Assembly: GCF_001634365.1 (NCBI RefSeq)
Contig: NZ_CP014578.1
Location: 3,720,001-3,784,000, forward strand
Source of the DNA: Paraburkholderia phytofirmans OLGA172
GTDB taxonomy: Bacteria; Pseudomonadota; Gammaproteobacteria; Burkholderiales; Burkholderiaceae
Length of the DNA: 64,000 bases
Reading direction: 5' to 3'
Shown here: positions 44,726 to 53,394 of the stretch, one piece after another
How positions within the stretch are numbered: position 1 is the first letter of the stretch
Layout: every line of letters begins with the position of its first letter
The notes under the pieces: generated by a model
What the model was told of the DNA's origin: nothing
The model's input: the letters and a program-made list of their open reading frames with translations, nothing else
The model's database searches: none
Program-made: the position numbers and the translations under genes

Positions 44726-45736
44726 ATGTCGACCACGGTGAACCCTTCCACGTCCCCGGTCTCGAGCGGCAACGCGGGCCGCATCGCGCGATTTCTGGCG
44801 ACGCGGGTCGGTTTGTCGTTGATTACACTGTGGCTGCTGTCAGTGATCGTGTTCGCGGGCGGCCAGTTGCTGCCTGGCGATATCGGCCGCGCGGTGCTCG
44901 GGCCGCTCGCCGATGCGCGCGCGGTCGCCGCGCTCAATCATCAGCTCGGCGCGGACCGGCCGCTCATGACGCAATACGTCGAGTGGATCTCGCATTTCGT
45001 GCGCGGCGATATGGGGCTTTCCTATGCGTACCGTGAACCGGTCGGGCCGTTTATCGCCGACGCACTGGTGCATTCGGCCAAGCTCGGTCTGCTCGCGTTT
45101 GTCGTCGTTGTGCCGCTCGGCATTGCTGGCGGTGTGTGGTCGGCCATGCACGCGGGACGCTGGCTCGATCGCACCATCAGCATCGCCGGCTTGTCGGCGA
45201 CCGTGGTGCCGGAGTTCGTCTCGTCGATCGTGCTGATTCTGGTGTTCGGCGTGTGGCTTCGTTGGCTGCCGACCGAAGCCTCGTATCCGCCCGAAGCAGG
45301 CGCGCTCGAACAACTGCGGCATCTGATTTTGCCGGTGCTGCCGCTGGTGCTGGTGTTCTTCGGCTATATCGCGAGGATGGCACGCGCGGGCACCGTCGAA
45401 GCGCTCGATGCGGACTACACCCGCACGGCGATCCTCAAAGGCTTGCCGCGCCGTACCGTGATCTGTCGGCACGTATTGCGCAATGCGCTGCTGCCGACCA
45501 TCACCGTCGCCGCGACGCAGCTCGGCTATATGATCGGCGGTCTCGTGGTGGTCGAGACACTGTTCCACTATCAAGGTATCGGTTCGTTGATCTACAACGC
45601 CGCCAAGGCGAAGGATTTTCCGATGCTCGAAGCGGGCGTGCTGACGATCGGCGTGGTCTACACCGTCGCCAATCTCCTCGCCGATGCGCTGCATGTCCTG
45701 CTCAATCCACGGTTGCGAGTGAGGAGCGCCGAATGA
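44726..45736 (+). CDS. ABC transporter permease (DppB-like)
   Basis: 336 residues with six hydrophobic segments and the conserved family EAA-type loop. The N-terminal segment is VGLSLITLWLLSVIVFAGGQLLPGD. It contains VEWISHFVRGDMGLSYAYREPVGPFIADALVHSAKLGLLAFVVVVPLGIAGGVWSAMHAGRW and the cytoplasmic loop ARAGTVEALDADYTRTAILKGLPRRTVICRHVLRNALLPTITVAATQLGYMIGGLVVVETLF, which couples to the ATPase. It belongs to the inner-membrane part of the importer. It ends in ATGA, overlapping the second permease by four bases. Confidence 0.93.
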   Translation: MSTTVNPSTSPVSSGNAGRIARFLATRVGLSLITLWLLSVIVFAGGQLLPGDIGRAVLGPLADARAVAALNHQLGADRPLMTQYVEWISHFVRGDMGLSYAYREPVGPFIADALVHSAKLGLLAFVVVVPLGIAGGVWSAMHAGRWLDRTISIAGLSATVVPEFVSSIVLILVFGVWLRWLPTEASYPPEAGALEQLRHLILPVLPLVLVFFGYIARMARAGTVEALDADYTRTAILKGLPRRTVICRHVLRNALLPTITVAATQLGYMIGGLVVVETLFHYQGIGSLIYNAAKAKDFPMLEAGVLTIGVVYTVANLLADALHVLLNPRLRVRSAE

Positions 45737-46611
45737 GCACCATCGTTCCGCCCGCCGCGCCGCCTACGCCACGTCCGGCTACCGAGCCGCGCTTCGGCCC
45801 GTTGCGCATGCTGCTGCGCTCGCCCACATTTTTGGTCGGCGCGTTGATCGTGGGATGGTGGATCGTCTGCGCGATCGCCGGGCAATGGATCGTGCGGATC
45901 GACCCGTATGCATCCGATCCGCTCAACTCGCTGATGCCGCCCGACAGCACGCATTGGTTCGGCACCGATCAGCTCGGCCGCGACGTGTTCTCCCGGGTAA
46001 TCGTCGGCGCGCGCGACATCCTGACCATCGCGCCTTTGGCGACCCTGCTCGGCACGGTCGCGGGAACGGCCCTTGGGTTGATCGTCGGCTACTTCGAAGG
46101 CTGGGTCGACAACGTCGTGGGCCGCGCGATCGACGCCGTACTCGCGCTGCCGCTCGTGATTGTCGCGTTGCTCGCGCTGGCCGCGGTCGGCGCATCGAAC
46201 TTCACCGTGATCTTCGTGATCGGCATCACCTTCACGCCGATCACCGCGCGTACGGTACGCGCCGCCGTGTTCGCCGAACGGCATCTGGACTACGTCGCCG
46301 CTGCGCAACTGCGCGGCGAACGCGCGCCGTACATCATGTTCGCGGAGATCCTGCCGAATGTGCTGCCGCCGATCATCGTCGAGGCGACCGTGCGGCTCGG
46401 GTATGCGATTTTCGCGGTCGCGACGCTGTCGTTTCTCGGCTTCGGTATTCAGCCGCCTTCCGCCGACTGGGGGCTCGCGCTGTCCGAGTCGTACACGCTG
46501 ATGGCCGGCGGTGCGTGGTGGACGGTCGTATTCGCGGCCGCCGCGATCGCCTCGCTTGTGGTCGGCGTGAATTTGATCGCCGATAGCGTGCAAGGAGTGC
46601 TCGACCGATGA
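45733..46611 (+). CDS. ABC transporter permease (DppC-like)
   Basis: 292 residues from the ATG at 45733, which overlaps the first permease stop. It contains PTFLVGALIVGWWIVCAIAGQWIVRIDPYASDPLNSLMPPDSTHWFGTDQLGRDVFSRVIVGARDIL, the DppC-type signature, and LDYVAAAQLRGERAPYIMFAEILPNVLPPIIVEATVRLGYAIFAVATLSFLGFGIQPPSADWG with its EAA-loop. The start is fixed by the coupling; a longer open frame upstream lies inside the first permease. It forms the heterodimeric pore with the DppB-like subunit. It ends four bases into the ATPase gene. Confidence 0.93.
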   Translation: MSTIVPPAAPPTPRPATEPRFGPLRMLLRSPTFLVGALIVGWWIVCAIAGQWIVRIDPYASDPLNSLMPPDSTHWFGTDQLGRDVFSRVIVGARDILTIAPLATLLGTVAGTALGLIVGYFEGWVDNVVGRAIDAVLALPLVIVALLALAAVGASNFTVIFVIGITFTPITARTVRAAVFAERHLDYVAAAQLRGERAPYIMFAEILPNVLPPIIVEATVRLGYAIFAVATLSFLGFGIQPPSADWGLALSESYTLMAGGAWWTVVFAAAAIASLVVGVNLIADSVQGVLDR

Positions 46612-48779
46612 ACGGCCCGCCGCCCGCCTCGTTCCCTGCCTTCGACGTCTCGAAGAGCGATCGCATGGATGCGCTGTCTGTGGTGGGTCTGACGGTCACG
46701 TACCGGATGCGCGGACGCGATCGTGAAGTGCTGCAGGACGTATCGTTTCGCGTGCGGCGCGGCGAAGCGTACGGCCTCGTCGGCGAATCGGGCTGCGGTA
46801 AATCGACGGTCGCTATGGCCGCGCTGCGTTATCTGCCGCGCAACGGCAAGGTAAAGGCAGGCAAGATCATCATTGCCGGCCAGGACGTGCAGAAGCTCGA
46901 CGCCGACGCGTTGCGCACGATGCGTGCGAACGCGATTTCGATGGTCTATCAGGACCCTGGGCGGGCGTTGAATCCTTCATTGACGATCGCGCGGCAAGTC
47001 ACGGAAGCATTCGAAGCGGCCGGTGTCCCACGTGACGAAGCAGTGCGGCGTGCGGTCGAAATACTGCAGCGTGTGCGTATCGCTGCACCCGAGCGCGTGA
47101 TGGGCAGCTATCCACATCAGTTGTCGGGCGGCATGCAGCAGCGCGTGGTCATCGCGATGGCGCTCGCCTCGAACCCGGCCTTGCTGATTCTCGACGAACC
47201 GACCACCGGGCTCGACGCCACCGTCGAAGCCGAAGTGCTCGACCTTGTGGCGCAACTGCGCAAAGAACTCGGCACGGCCGTGCTGTTCATCAGCCACAAC
47301 CTCGCGGTGATCGGGCGCATGTGCGAGCGCGTCGGCGTGCTGTACGCCGGCAAGCTGGTCGAGGAAGGCGCAACCCAGGACGTGTTCGCGCGGCCGCGTC
47401 ATCCCTATACGGTTGGACTGCTGCGCTGCTTGCCGAGCGCGGGGCGCAGCAAGGACACCGAGCGGCTCGACACCATTGCGGGTCATCTGCCCTTGCCGGG
47501 CTCGGTCACCCAGGGCTGCATTTACGCTGACCGTTGCCGTCTCGCCGATGACCGCTGCCGCCGTGAAGCGCCGCCGCCTTATCGCGTGAGCGCCGCGCAT
47601 GGCGATCAGATGTCGCGCTGCCATTATCACGAACGCGCAATCGAACTGCCGCGTGCGGCTGCTGACACATTGCCCCAGGACGACGATGGGTTGCGTGACG
47701 GCGAGCGCCCTGCTCTCGTGCTGCGTGCGGAAAAACTCTCGAAGACATTCCACGTATCCGGCGCCCCGCTGCGCGCAGTCGACGACGTATCGATCGATCT
47801 CGCCAGTGGCGAAACGCTTGGCCTCGTCGGCGAATCCGGCAGCGGCAAAACGACGCTCGCGAAACTGATGCTAGGCCTGCTCACGCCGGACGCGGGCAGC
47901 GTGCTCGAACTCGACGGCACGCCGCTCGCCGCGCGCGTCACGCGACGCAACGACGAGCAGGTCAAGTCGCTGCAGATCGTGTTCCAGAATCCGGACTCGG
48001 CGCTCAATCGCGCGCATTCGGTGAGGCGGCTGATCGGTCGCGCGTTGTCGCGCCTCACCGCGCTGCGAGGCGCCGCAATCGACGAACGGCTCGCCACACT
48101 GACGGCGGCGGTGCGTTTGCCCGAGCGCTATCTCGGCTCGCGCACACGTCAATTGTCCGGCGGACTCAAGCAACGCGTGGCGATCGCGCGCGCGTTTGCC
48201 GGTGAGCCGCGCGTGGTGGTCTGCGACGAACCCACTTCCGCGCTCGACGTCTCCGTGCAGGCCGCGATTCTCAACCTGCTCGCCGATCTGCAGCGCGAGC
48301 GCGGCGTGAGCTACGTGTTCATCTCGCACGATCTGCACGTGGTGCGCTATCTGTCGGATCGCATCGCGGTGCTGTACCTCGGCCGGCTGCTGGAGATCGG
48401 ACCGGCAGCTGCAGTCTTTGGCGGACCGCACCATCCCTACACCGAAGCGCTTTTGTCTTCAGTGCCGACGCTGGGCGCCCACGACAGCCGTGCCCGCATA
48501 CGCCTGTCCGGCGATCTGCCGAGCGCCGCATCGCCGCCGTCCGGGTGCGTGTTCCATACGCGCTGCCCGCGCAAACTGGGAGCGATCTGCGAACAGCAAG
48601 ACCCGCCCTTCCTCGAAGCCAACATCGGCAGCGCTGGCCAGCCGTCGGTACATCGTATCCGCTGCCATATCCCCTTCGACGAACTGCGCGCGCTGCAATC
48701 GGCCTCGCGCGACAACACCGGCGAGGCCTCCGGCAACGGTTCTGAAAACACACCGGAAAACGCTGCGCGCAACGAATAA
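46608..48779 (+). CDS. Fused dual ATPase of peptide/nickel-type ABC transporter (DppD-DppF fusion)
   Basis: 723 residues with two complete ABC domains in one chain. Domain 1 (about 30-290) has GLVGESGCGKSTVAM (Walker A), LSGGMQQRVVIAMAL (signature), LLILDEPTTGLDATVEAEVL (Walker B) and the oligopeptide C-terminal extension with CIYADRCRLADDRC. Domain 2 (about 370-620) has GLVGESGSGKTTLAKLML, QLSGGLKQRVAIARAF, VVVCDEPTSALDVSVQAAILNL and a similar Cys extension (CVFHTRCPRKLG). Each extension supports an Fe-S or metal site seen in this family. Usually DppD and DppF are separate genes. It closes the operon, with all three junctions overlapping. Confidence 0.93.
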   Translation: MNGPPPASFPAFDVSKSDRMDALSVVGLTVTYRMRGRDREVLQDVSFRVRRGEAYGLVGESGCGKSTVAMAALRYLPRNGKVKAGKIIIAGQDVQKLDADALRTMRANAISMVYQDPGRALNPSLTIARQVTEAFEAAGVPRDEAVRRAVEILQRVRIAAPERVMGSYPHQLSGGMQQRVVIAMALASNPALLILDEPTTGLDATVEAEVLDLVAQLRKELGTAVLFISHNLAVIGRMCERVGVLYAGKLVEEGATQDVFARPRHPYTVGLLRCLPSAGRSKDTERLDTIAGHLPLPGSVTQGCIYADRCRLADDRCRREAPPPYRVSAAHGDQMSRCHYHERAIELPRAAADTLPQDDDGLRDGERPALVLRAEKLSKTFHVSGAPLRAVDDVSIDLASGETLGLVGESGSGKTTLAKLMLGLLTPDAGSVLELDGTPLAARVTRRNDEQVKSLQIVFQNPDSALNRAHSVRRLIGRALSRLTALRGAAIDERLATLTAAVRLPERYLGSRTRQLSGGLKQRVAIARAFAGEPRVVVCDEPTSALDVSVQAAILNLLADLQRERGVSYVFISHDLHVVRYLSDRIAVLYLGRLLEIGPAAAVFGGPHHPYTEALLSSVPTLGAHDSRARIRLSGDLPSAASPPSGCVFHTRCPRKLGAICEQQDPPFLEANIGSAGQPSVHRIRCHIPFDELRALQSASRDNTGEASGNGSENTPENAARNE

Positions 48780-49237
48780 CGCGCAATAACGCGGCTTTCC
48801 GGCCATGCGTCTCATCGTCGAAACGTTTTCATGCGTTTTTCGCTCGCGGGCATTGCAACCCTCTACTCGACACCGCCGCCGCAAGGTTTTGCGGGCAATG
48901 GCATGTATATCGCTGGCTAGCAGTTGCCTGCTTCCCGGGTAGGGGGCCCCCGAACCCTACCCGTCACTAACGACATCATTCTGTATCCCGTCCGCAGTCC
49001 CCCGGCAACGGCGGTGATGTCTCGATCCCCCGGTCGAGCGTCACCGCCCGAGGCCGGTCGAAGTCGGCAGCACTCGCAGGCGGTCCGGCAAAACGGCACG
49101 CACCGCCGCGAACCGCTGACGAACGGTTCTTGCGCACGTTTAAAACCAGAACAATCGATCGCGTCGCGCGTGACCGGAACCAAACCGAAGCGATTGCCTC
49201 ATATCAGATTCAACGTTCGATATGAGGGCATCACAAC
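48780..49237. other. Intergenic region with inverted repeat
   Basis: About 460 bases with no gene. It includes a perfect inverted repeat GGGTAGGG (48937-48944) and CCCTACCC (48955-48962) around GGCCCCCGAA. No T-run follows, so it is not an obvious terminator. Confidence 0.5.
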
Positions 49238-49732
49238 ATGCAACGAAACGTCCCCCACGCCATGGCGCGCACGGCCACCGGCCTGTTGATGGTCACCGCT
49301 CTGGGCCTCGCATCGCTCGCTCATGCGCAAACCCCGGCGCAAACCCCGGCGCAAACATCGGCTACGTCGGCCCAGCCGCAGCCGCCAACCCTGTCGCAAG
49401 CCGCCCCGCCGGTCGATCCCACCTTCTCTGCCTATTCACTCGCGCAAACCTGCAAACAGAAAAACGACAACGTCGCGCAAGGTCAATGCGTCGGCGCGAT
49501 CCGAGGCATCATCCACGGCTATCAGTACGGTGTGCTGTTCCTCGGTCAGCGCGCGTCGTTGCCGCCCAACGAAACGCAGCGGGTGTCGCTGTGTTTGCGC
49601 AATACGCAGGTCTCGTCGATCGTCGACGAATTCGTCACCGACGCCGCCCAGGTCAACGAAGATTCGCTCAGGCACACGCCCGCTGAAGTCGCCGTCCTGG
49701 GATCTGTGCACATGCACCACGGTTGTAACTAA
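49238..49732 (+). CDS. Rap1a/Tai-family-like secreted protein
   Basis: 164 residues. MQRNVPHAMARTATGLLMVTALGLASLAHAQ is a signal peptide, cleaved near AHA. A Gln/Thr/Pro-rich linker (QTPAQTPAQTSATSAQPQPP) with a direct repeat of CAAACCCCGGCG follows. The mature domain YSLAQTCKQKNDNVAQGQCVGAIRGIIHGYQYGV...VSLCLRNTQVSSIVDEFVTD...HTPAEVAVLGSVHMHHGC has four cysteines spaced as in Rap1a/Tai immunity proteins (C-x(n)-C-x-G-x-x-x-G and a late C). Rap1a-type proteins can protect against type VI secretion amidase effectors. Here it is alone with no effector visible, so it may be a domesticated homologue; the family assignment is by pattern only. Confidence 0.65.
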   Translation: MQRNVPHAMARTATGLLMVTALGLASLAHAQTPAQTPAQTSATSAQPQPPTLSQAAPPVDPTFSAYSLAQTCKQKNDNVAQGQCVGAIRGIIHGYQYGVLFLGQRASLPPNETQRVSLCLRNTQVSSIVDEFVTDAAQVNEDSLRHTPAEVAVLGSVHMHHGCN

Positions 49733-49814
49733 TGACGCTGGCGCAGCGAGCCGCAGCGGCGCAGGTGCGCCGCCGCCACCGCCGGCTGCAATTCGCTAAC
49801 GGCCGCCACCGCGC

Positions 49815-50660
49815 TTACAGCATTTCGAGTGGCCGCTTGCTGCGTGGCGGTTTGAAATAAGTGTCGATGGCAGCGAGTTCATGAGCGCCGAGTTGCAGTT
49901 GCAACGCCCCATGGTTGTCGCGCACATGCTCGACGCGGCCCGCTTTCGGAATCGCAAACACGCCGGGCTTTTGCAACACCCACGCTAGCGCCACCTGAAA
50001 CACCGAAACGCCGTGTGCGTCGGCGATGTCATCGAGCGGTGAGCGCTTCGGCAGGCGCGCGTGATCGACCGGGCTGTATGCCATCGCCGGCATCTTGCGC
50101 GCGGCGAGCCATGGCAACAGGTCGAATTCCGGTCCGCGGCGCGCGACGTTGTAGAGAATCTGATTGGTCGCGCATGCCTCGCCGCCGGGCGTGGCGACGA
50201 GTTCGTCCATATCGTCCGTATCGAAGTTGCTGACGCCCCAGTGGCGAAGCTTGCCTGCCGTGCGCAATGCCTCGAACGCCGCGACGGTTTCCGCAAGCGG
50301 CACCGAGCCGCGCCAGTGCAGCAAGTACAGATCGAGCCGATCCGTTTTCAGGCGCTTGAGGCTCTGCTCGCAGGCAGCGATGACACCGCGCCGGCTTGCG
50401 TTATGCGGGTACACCTTGCTGACGAGAAATACCTGATCGCGCAGCCCCGCCAGCGCTTCACCCACGAGCGATTCGGTGGTGCCGTCGCCGTACATTTCCG
50501 CCGTGTCGATCAGTGTCATGCCCAGTTCGATGCCGGAACGCAGCGCGGCGATTTCCGAGGCGCGGCGCGCCGGCTGCTCGCCCATCTCCCAAGTACCCTG
50601 CCCCAGTTTCGGAATGCGCTCGCCGTCGGGCAGACTTACGCTTGCGATATCGGTCGTCAT
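49815..50660 (-). CDS. Aldo/keto reductase
   Basis: 281 residues starting MTTDIASVSLPDGERIPKLGQGTWEMGE. It has the AKR catalytic set: DTAEMYGDGTTESLVGEAL (D and Y), FLVSKVYPHNA (K) and LYLLHWRGSVPLAETV (H). The typical cofactor region appears at VFAIPKAGRVEHVRDN. It uses NADPH to reduce aldehydes or ketones; the substrate is unknown. Family members with this HWRG pattern fall in the general AKR subfamily that includes sugar and ketone reductases. It is divergent from a GntR regulator with 217 bases between them; the regulator could control it, but no operator was identified. Confidence 0.92.
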   Translation of the reverse strand: MTTDIASVSLPDGERIPKLGQGTWEMGEQPARRASEIAALRSGIELGMTLIDTAEMYGDGTTESLVGEALAGLRDQVFLVSKVYPHNASRRGVIAACEQSLKRLKTDRLDLYLLHWRGSVPLAETVAAFEALRTAGKLRHWGVSNFDTDDMDELVATPGGEACATNQILYNVARRGPEFDLLPWLAARKMPAMAYSPVDHARLPKRSPLDDIADAHGVSVFQVALAWVLQKPGVFAIPKAGRVEHVRDNHGALQLQLGAHELAAIDTYFKPPRSKRPLEML

Positions 50661-50877
50661 GCTTTCTCCTCGAAGTGGCTAAACGGATGGCCGCGCGCAT
50701 GAGGCAACGCGTGCATGTCGATGCGCGGCGCGGGCGGATGCGCGGCGCAGGCGACGGAAATCATAGCGGCGAGTTTAGCGGTTGCGCGGGCAACCGATCG
50801 GGCTCCAGACAAAAGCCCGCTATAACGGAGCGCGCCGATGTCTTAGAATTGCCGCTTGCCCTTCTCGCGTGAGCCCC

Positions 50878-51624
50878 ATGACCTCAGCCTCGGAAGACCG
50901 CTGGCGCGACCTGCGCCCGGACCCGGAAAACGACACGCCGTTGTACCTGCAACTCGCACGCAAGCTCGGCACCGCGATTCACGAAAACCGCTGGAACGCG
51001 GGCGAGGCGCTGCCCTCCGAGCGCGTGCTGTCCGAAGCGCTCGGCGTATCGCGGATCACCTCGCGCAAGGCGATTGCCCTACTGGTCGAACAGGGATTGA
51101 TCCGCCGCACCCAAGGCGCAGGCAGCTTCATCACGCCGCGCTATGAAGATCCGCTGTCGCGTCTTTCGAGTTTCAGCGAAATGCTGCGGCGACGCGGTTT
51201 TACGCCGAGTTCGAAGTGGTTGTCGCGAGAAATTTCGCCGGCCAACCGCGATGAGGTGATTCAACTGGGTTTGTCGCCGGCGGCGGCCGTGACCCGGCTG
51301 CGCCGCTTGCGCCTCGCCGACGGCATCGTGATGGCCGTGGAGAATTCCACCTTTCCTGCCGCGGTGATTCCCGATCCACAGGCAATTGGCGATTCGTTGT
51401 ACACCTACCTGGAAAATCGCGGACTGACGATTGTGCGCGCGCTGCAGCATTTTCGCGCGGTCAATGCGAGCGACGAAATCGCGCAGCAGATGAGCATCGC
51501 ACCGAACGAGGCGCTGCTGTTGATCACCCGCGTGGGCTACACCGCTGACCAGCGGGCGATCGAGTTGACGGACACGTACTGCCGCAACGACTACTACGAC
51601 TTCGTGGCGGAGTTGCGGAAGTAA
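50878..51624 (+). CDS. GntR-family transcriptional regulator (HutC/UTRA type)
   Basis: 248 residues. The N-terminal winged helix DTPLYLQLARKLGTAIHENRWNAGEALPSERVLSEALGVSRITSRKAIALLVEQGLIRRTQGAGSFI is typical GntR. The C-terminal half (about 100-245) is a UTRA ligand domain with SSFSEMLRRRGFTPSSKWLSREISPA, LRRLRLADGIVMAVENSTFPAAVIPDP and AIELTDTYCRNDYYDFVAEL, as in NagR/HutC. Ligands of such proteins are sugar phosphates or histidine metabolites; the ligand is unknown here. The start is at the ATG (50878) that gives MTSASEDRWRDL; an upstream extension is unconserved. No nearby N-acetylglucosamine genes are seen. Confidence 0.92.
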   Translation: MTSASEDRWRDLRPDPENDTPLYLQLARKLGTAIHENRWNAGEALPSERVLSEALGVSRITSRKAIALLVEQGLIRRTQGAGSFITPRYEDPLSRLSSFSEMLRRRGFTPSSKWLSREISPANRDEVIQLGLSPAAAVTRLRRLRLADGIVMAVENSTFPAAVIPDPQAIGDSLYTYLENRGLTIVRALQHFRAVNASDEIAQQMSIAPNEALLLITRVGYTADQRAIELTDTYCRNDYYDFVAELRK

Positions 51625-51867
51625 CGGGCGGATTGGCCCGCGCCCGCGAAGCGGGCCGCGAGCTATCGTGTGCGGCTCGCACGCTGCTGGCCGCCGCTGC
51701 CAGGCGGGGCTCCGATGCGGGGACATAGCCTCCGTTTGAGCCACCCGTCCCGGTTCCCCTGCTTCCGTAGCCGGCAAACCAGACGATGTTGCAGCGCTCC
51801 CCGTTTCCCTCGTACAGCTCGAAAAGGGAACGGAGATGCAGCCGCGCCACTCACAGTGGCAAACGCA

Positions 51868-53277
51868 TCACTTCCAGCTAGCGCTGTCAGCGCCCACTTC
51901 CACAGGCGGCAACGCATAAAAAGCCGGCGTCAGATCAAGCATCTCGGCGGGCAACACGCCACGCACGCGGCCGAATGTCGAATCGACGGTGCCGAGGCAA
52001 TCCGACACATCGTCGCTCGACACATCCGGCGCACGCCAGCCATCCTGCACAAGTCCGAAAGACTGCAGCCACCGGCCCGTTTGCGCCAGCGAGAGGCGCA
52101 CGTGCCAGCTTCCGCCTTCGGTGGCGCGCCGTGCCAACGCGACCATCGCGCCGAACGCGGCGAGATAGCCAGTCGCGTGATCCAGCGCCTGACAAGGCAG
52201 ATGCTTAGGCTCGTCCCAGCCCGCCGCCTGCCGTTCGGTCCACGCGATGCCACTCGCCGACTGCACCAGACTATCGAAGCCGCGCCGCTGAGCCCAAGGC
52301 CCCTCGTGTCCATAAGCGGACACCGACACGTACACGATCCCAGGCCGTACGCGCGCCAGTTCTTCGGGACCGAACCCACGCGCCGCCAGCGCGCCGGGGC
52401 GATAGGCCTGCAGAAACACATCGGCGCCACCGGCAAGGCCGCGCAAGGTCTCACGTCCGGGCGCATCGCGCAGATCGACCACGGCCGAGCGCTTGCCACG
52501 CCCGTTGTCGATCACCAGCGGCGCGATATTCGGCAAATGCGGACCGTTGATCATCAGCACGTCCGCGCCGTGGTGCGCGAGCGCTCGCCCGGCCACCGGC
52601 CCCGCGATGATGCGCGACAGATCCAGCACCCGCACGCCCGCCAGCGGCCGGTTCGCGTCGCCGCGGCGCGGCGGCTCAACCGGCGCGTCGCCGATGCGCT
52701 CGATCTCGAACAACGGCAAGCCCGCAAGCGCTTGCGCCTGCTCGAGCACAGCCCACTCGTCGGGCGTGCGAATCAACGCCGCGCATAGGCCCGCGTCGGC
52801 GAGCGTCTGATCGAGCTTCGCGCCGTCCCAGTGGCGGATCGCGGCGGCCACTGCGGCGCGATCGTTCTCGCAGCCGAGCACCTCCAGCACGCCTTGCAGG
52901 TGATGTGGAAAATTCGTGTGCAGTTGAATCCGGCGGCCGTCGCGCGTCGCGTAGAAACCCGTCACCGGATCGCGCAAAGCGGGCGGCGGCCCGTCGTCGA
53001 TGCGTAAATAGCGTTCGCTGCGAAACGACGCCAGCGCGCGCCGCATTTGCACCGCGACGTGCTGCCTGTGCCCGGTGCGCAAACGGTGGTAGTCGGCCGC
53101 CGCGAGGCCGGTCGCGGCGATGGTCGCCGAGGCCAGGCTGCCGACCCGGAAAACCGACGGCAAACCAGGATCGTCGCCGCTCAGGGAGACAGACCGAAGC
53201 GCAGTCGGATCGCAGCCTGCAAGCGTCCAGATATGTTGGAGAGCGAGTTCAGGCGTCATGGTGCTCATATCGTTCAT
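51868..53277 (-). CDS. CaiB/BaiF (class III) CoA-transferase family protein
   Basis: 469 residues from ATG 53277 (a start at 53268 is also possible). Class III CoA-transferase signatures in the second half are RVLDLSRIIAGPVAGRALAHHGADVLMINGPHLPN, DLRDAPGRETLRGLAGGADVFLQAYRPGALAARGFGPEELARVRPGIVYVSVSAYGHEGPW, and GFDSLVQSASGIAWTE, then LDHATGYLAAFGAMVALARRA. The N-terminal ~200 residues are a second, degenerate lobe, as in the longer members of the family. Class III enzymes move CoA between acyl-CoA and an organic acid such as oxalate, carnitine or succinate; substrates are unknown here. It is divergent from the citrate synthase-like gene across 117 bases with palindromic motifs, which suggests shared control. 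Confidence 0.85.
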   Translation of the reverse strand: MNDMSTMTPELALQHIWTLAGCDPTALRSVSLSGDDPGLPSVFRVGSLASATIAATGLAAADYHRLRTGHRQHVAVQMRRALASFRSERYLRIDDGPPPALRDPVTGFYATRDGRRIQLHTNFPHHLQGVLEVLGCENDRAAVAAAIRHWDGAKLDQTLADAGLCAALIRTPDEWAVLEQAQALAGLPLFEIERIGDAPVEPPRRGDANRPLAGVRVLDLSRIIAGPVAGRALAHHGADVLMINGPHLPNIAPLVIDNGRGKRSAVVDLRDAPGRETLRGLAGGADVFLQAYRPGALAARGFGPEELARVRPGIVYVSVSAYGHEGPWAQRRGFDSLVQSASGIAWTERQAAGWDEPKHLPCQALDHATGYLAAFGAMVALARRATEGGSWHVRLSLAQTGRWLQSFGLVQDGWRAPDVSSDDVSDCLGTVDSTFGRVRGVLPAEMLDLTPAFYALPPVEVGADSASWK

Positions 53278-53335
53278 CTGGTTCGTGTTGGAACAGAAAG
53301 AAAGTGAACCCGAGTCTAGAATTCCGCCTCGCCGC

Positions 53336-53372
53336 AATCAATCTTGATTATGATAATCAATATATATTGATT
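53336..53372. promoter_or_regulatory. Array of three overlapping AATCAA/TTGATT inverted repeats in a divergent promoter
   Basis: AATCAA (53336) and TTGATT (53344) form the first inverted repeat, TTGATT (53344) and AATCAA (53355) around TATGAT the second, and AATCAA (53355) with TTGATT (53367) around TATATA the third. This AT-rich block lies between the CoA-transferase and the HTH-citrate synthase genes, in an otherwise GC-rich window, and ends 22 bases before the latter's ATG. It is a good candidate operator for the HTH domain encoded next to it. Confidence 0.65.
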
Positions 53373-53394
53373 TCTTCGGTTTCTACGCGTTTCC

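Noticed and set aside
48937..48962. Terminator after the transporter operon
   Set aside because: The inverted repeat has no T-run, and it is about 160 bases past the stop codon.
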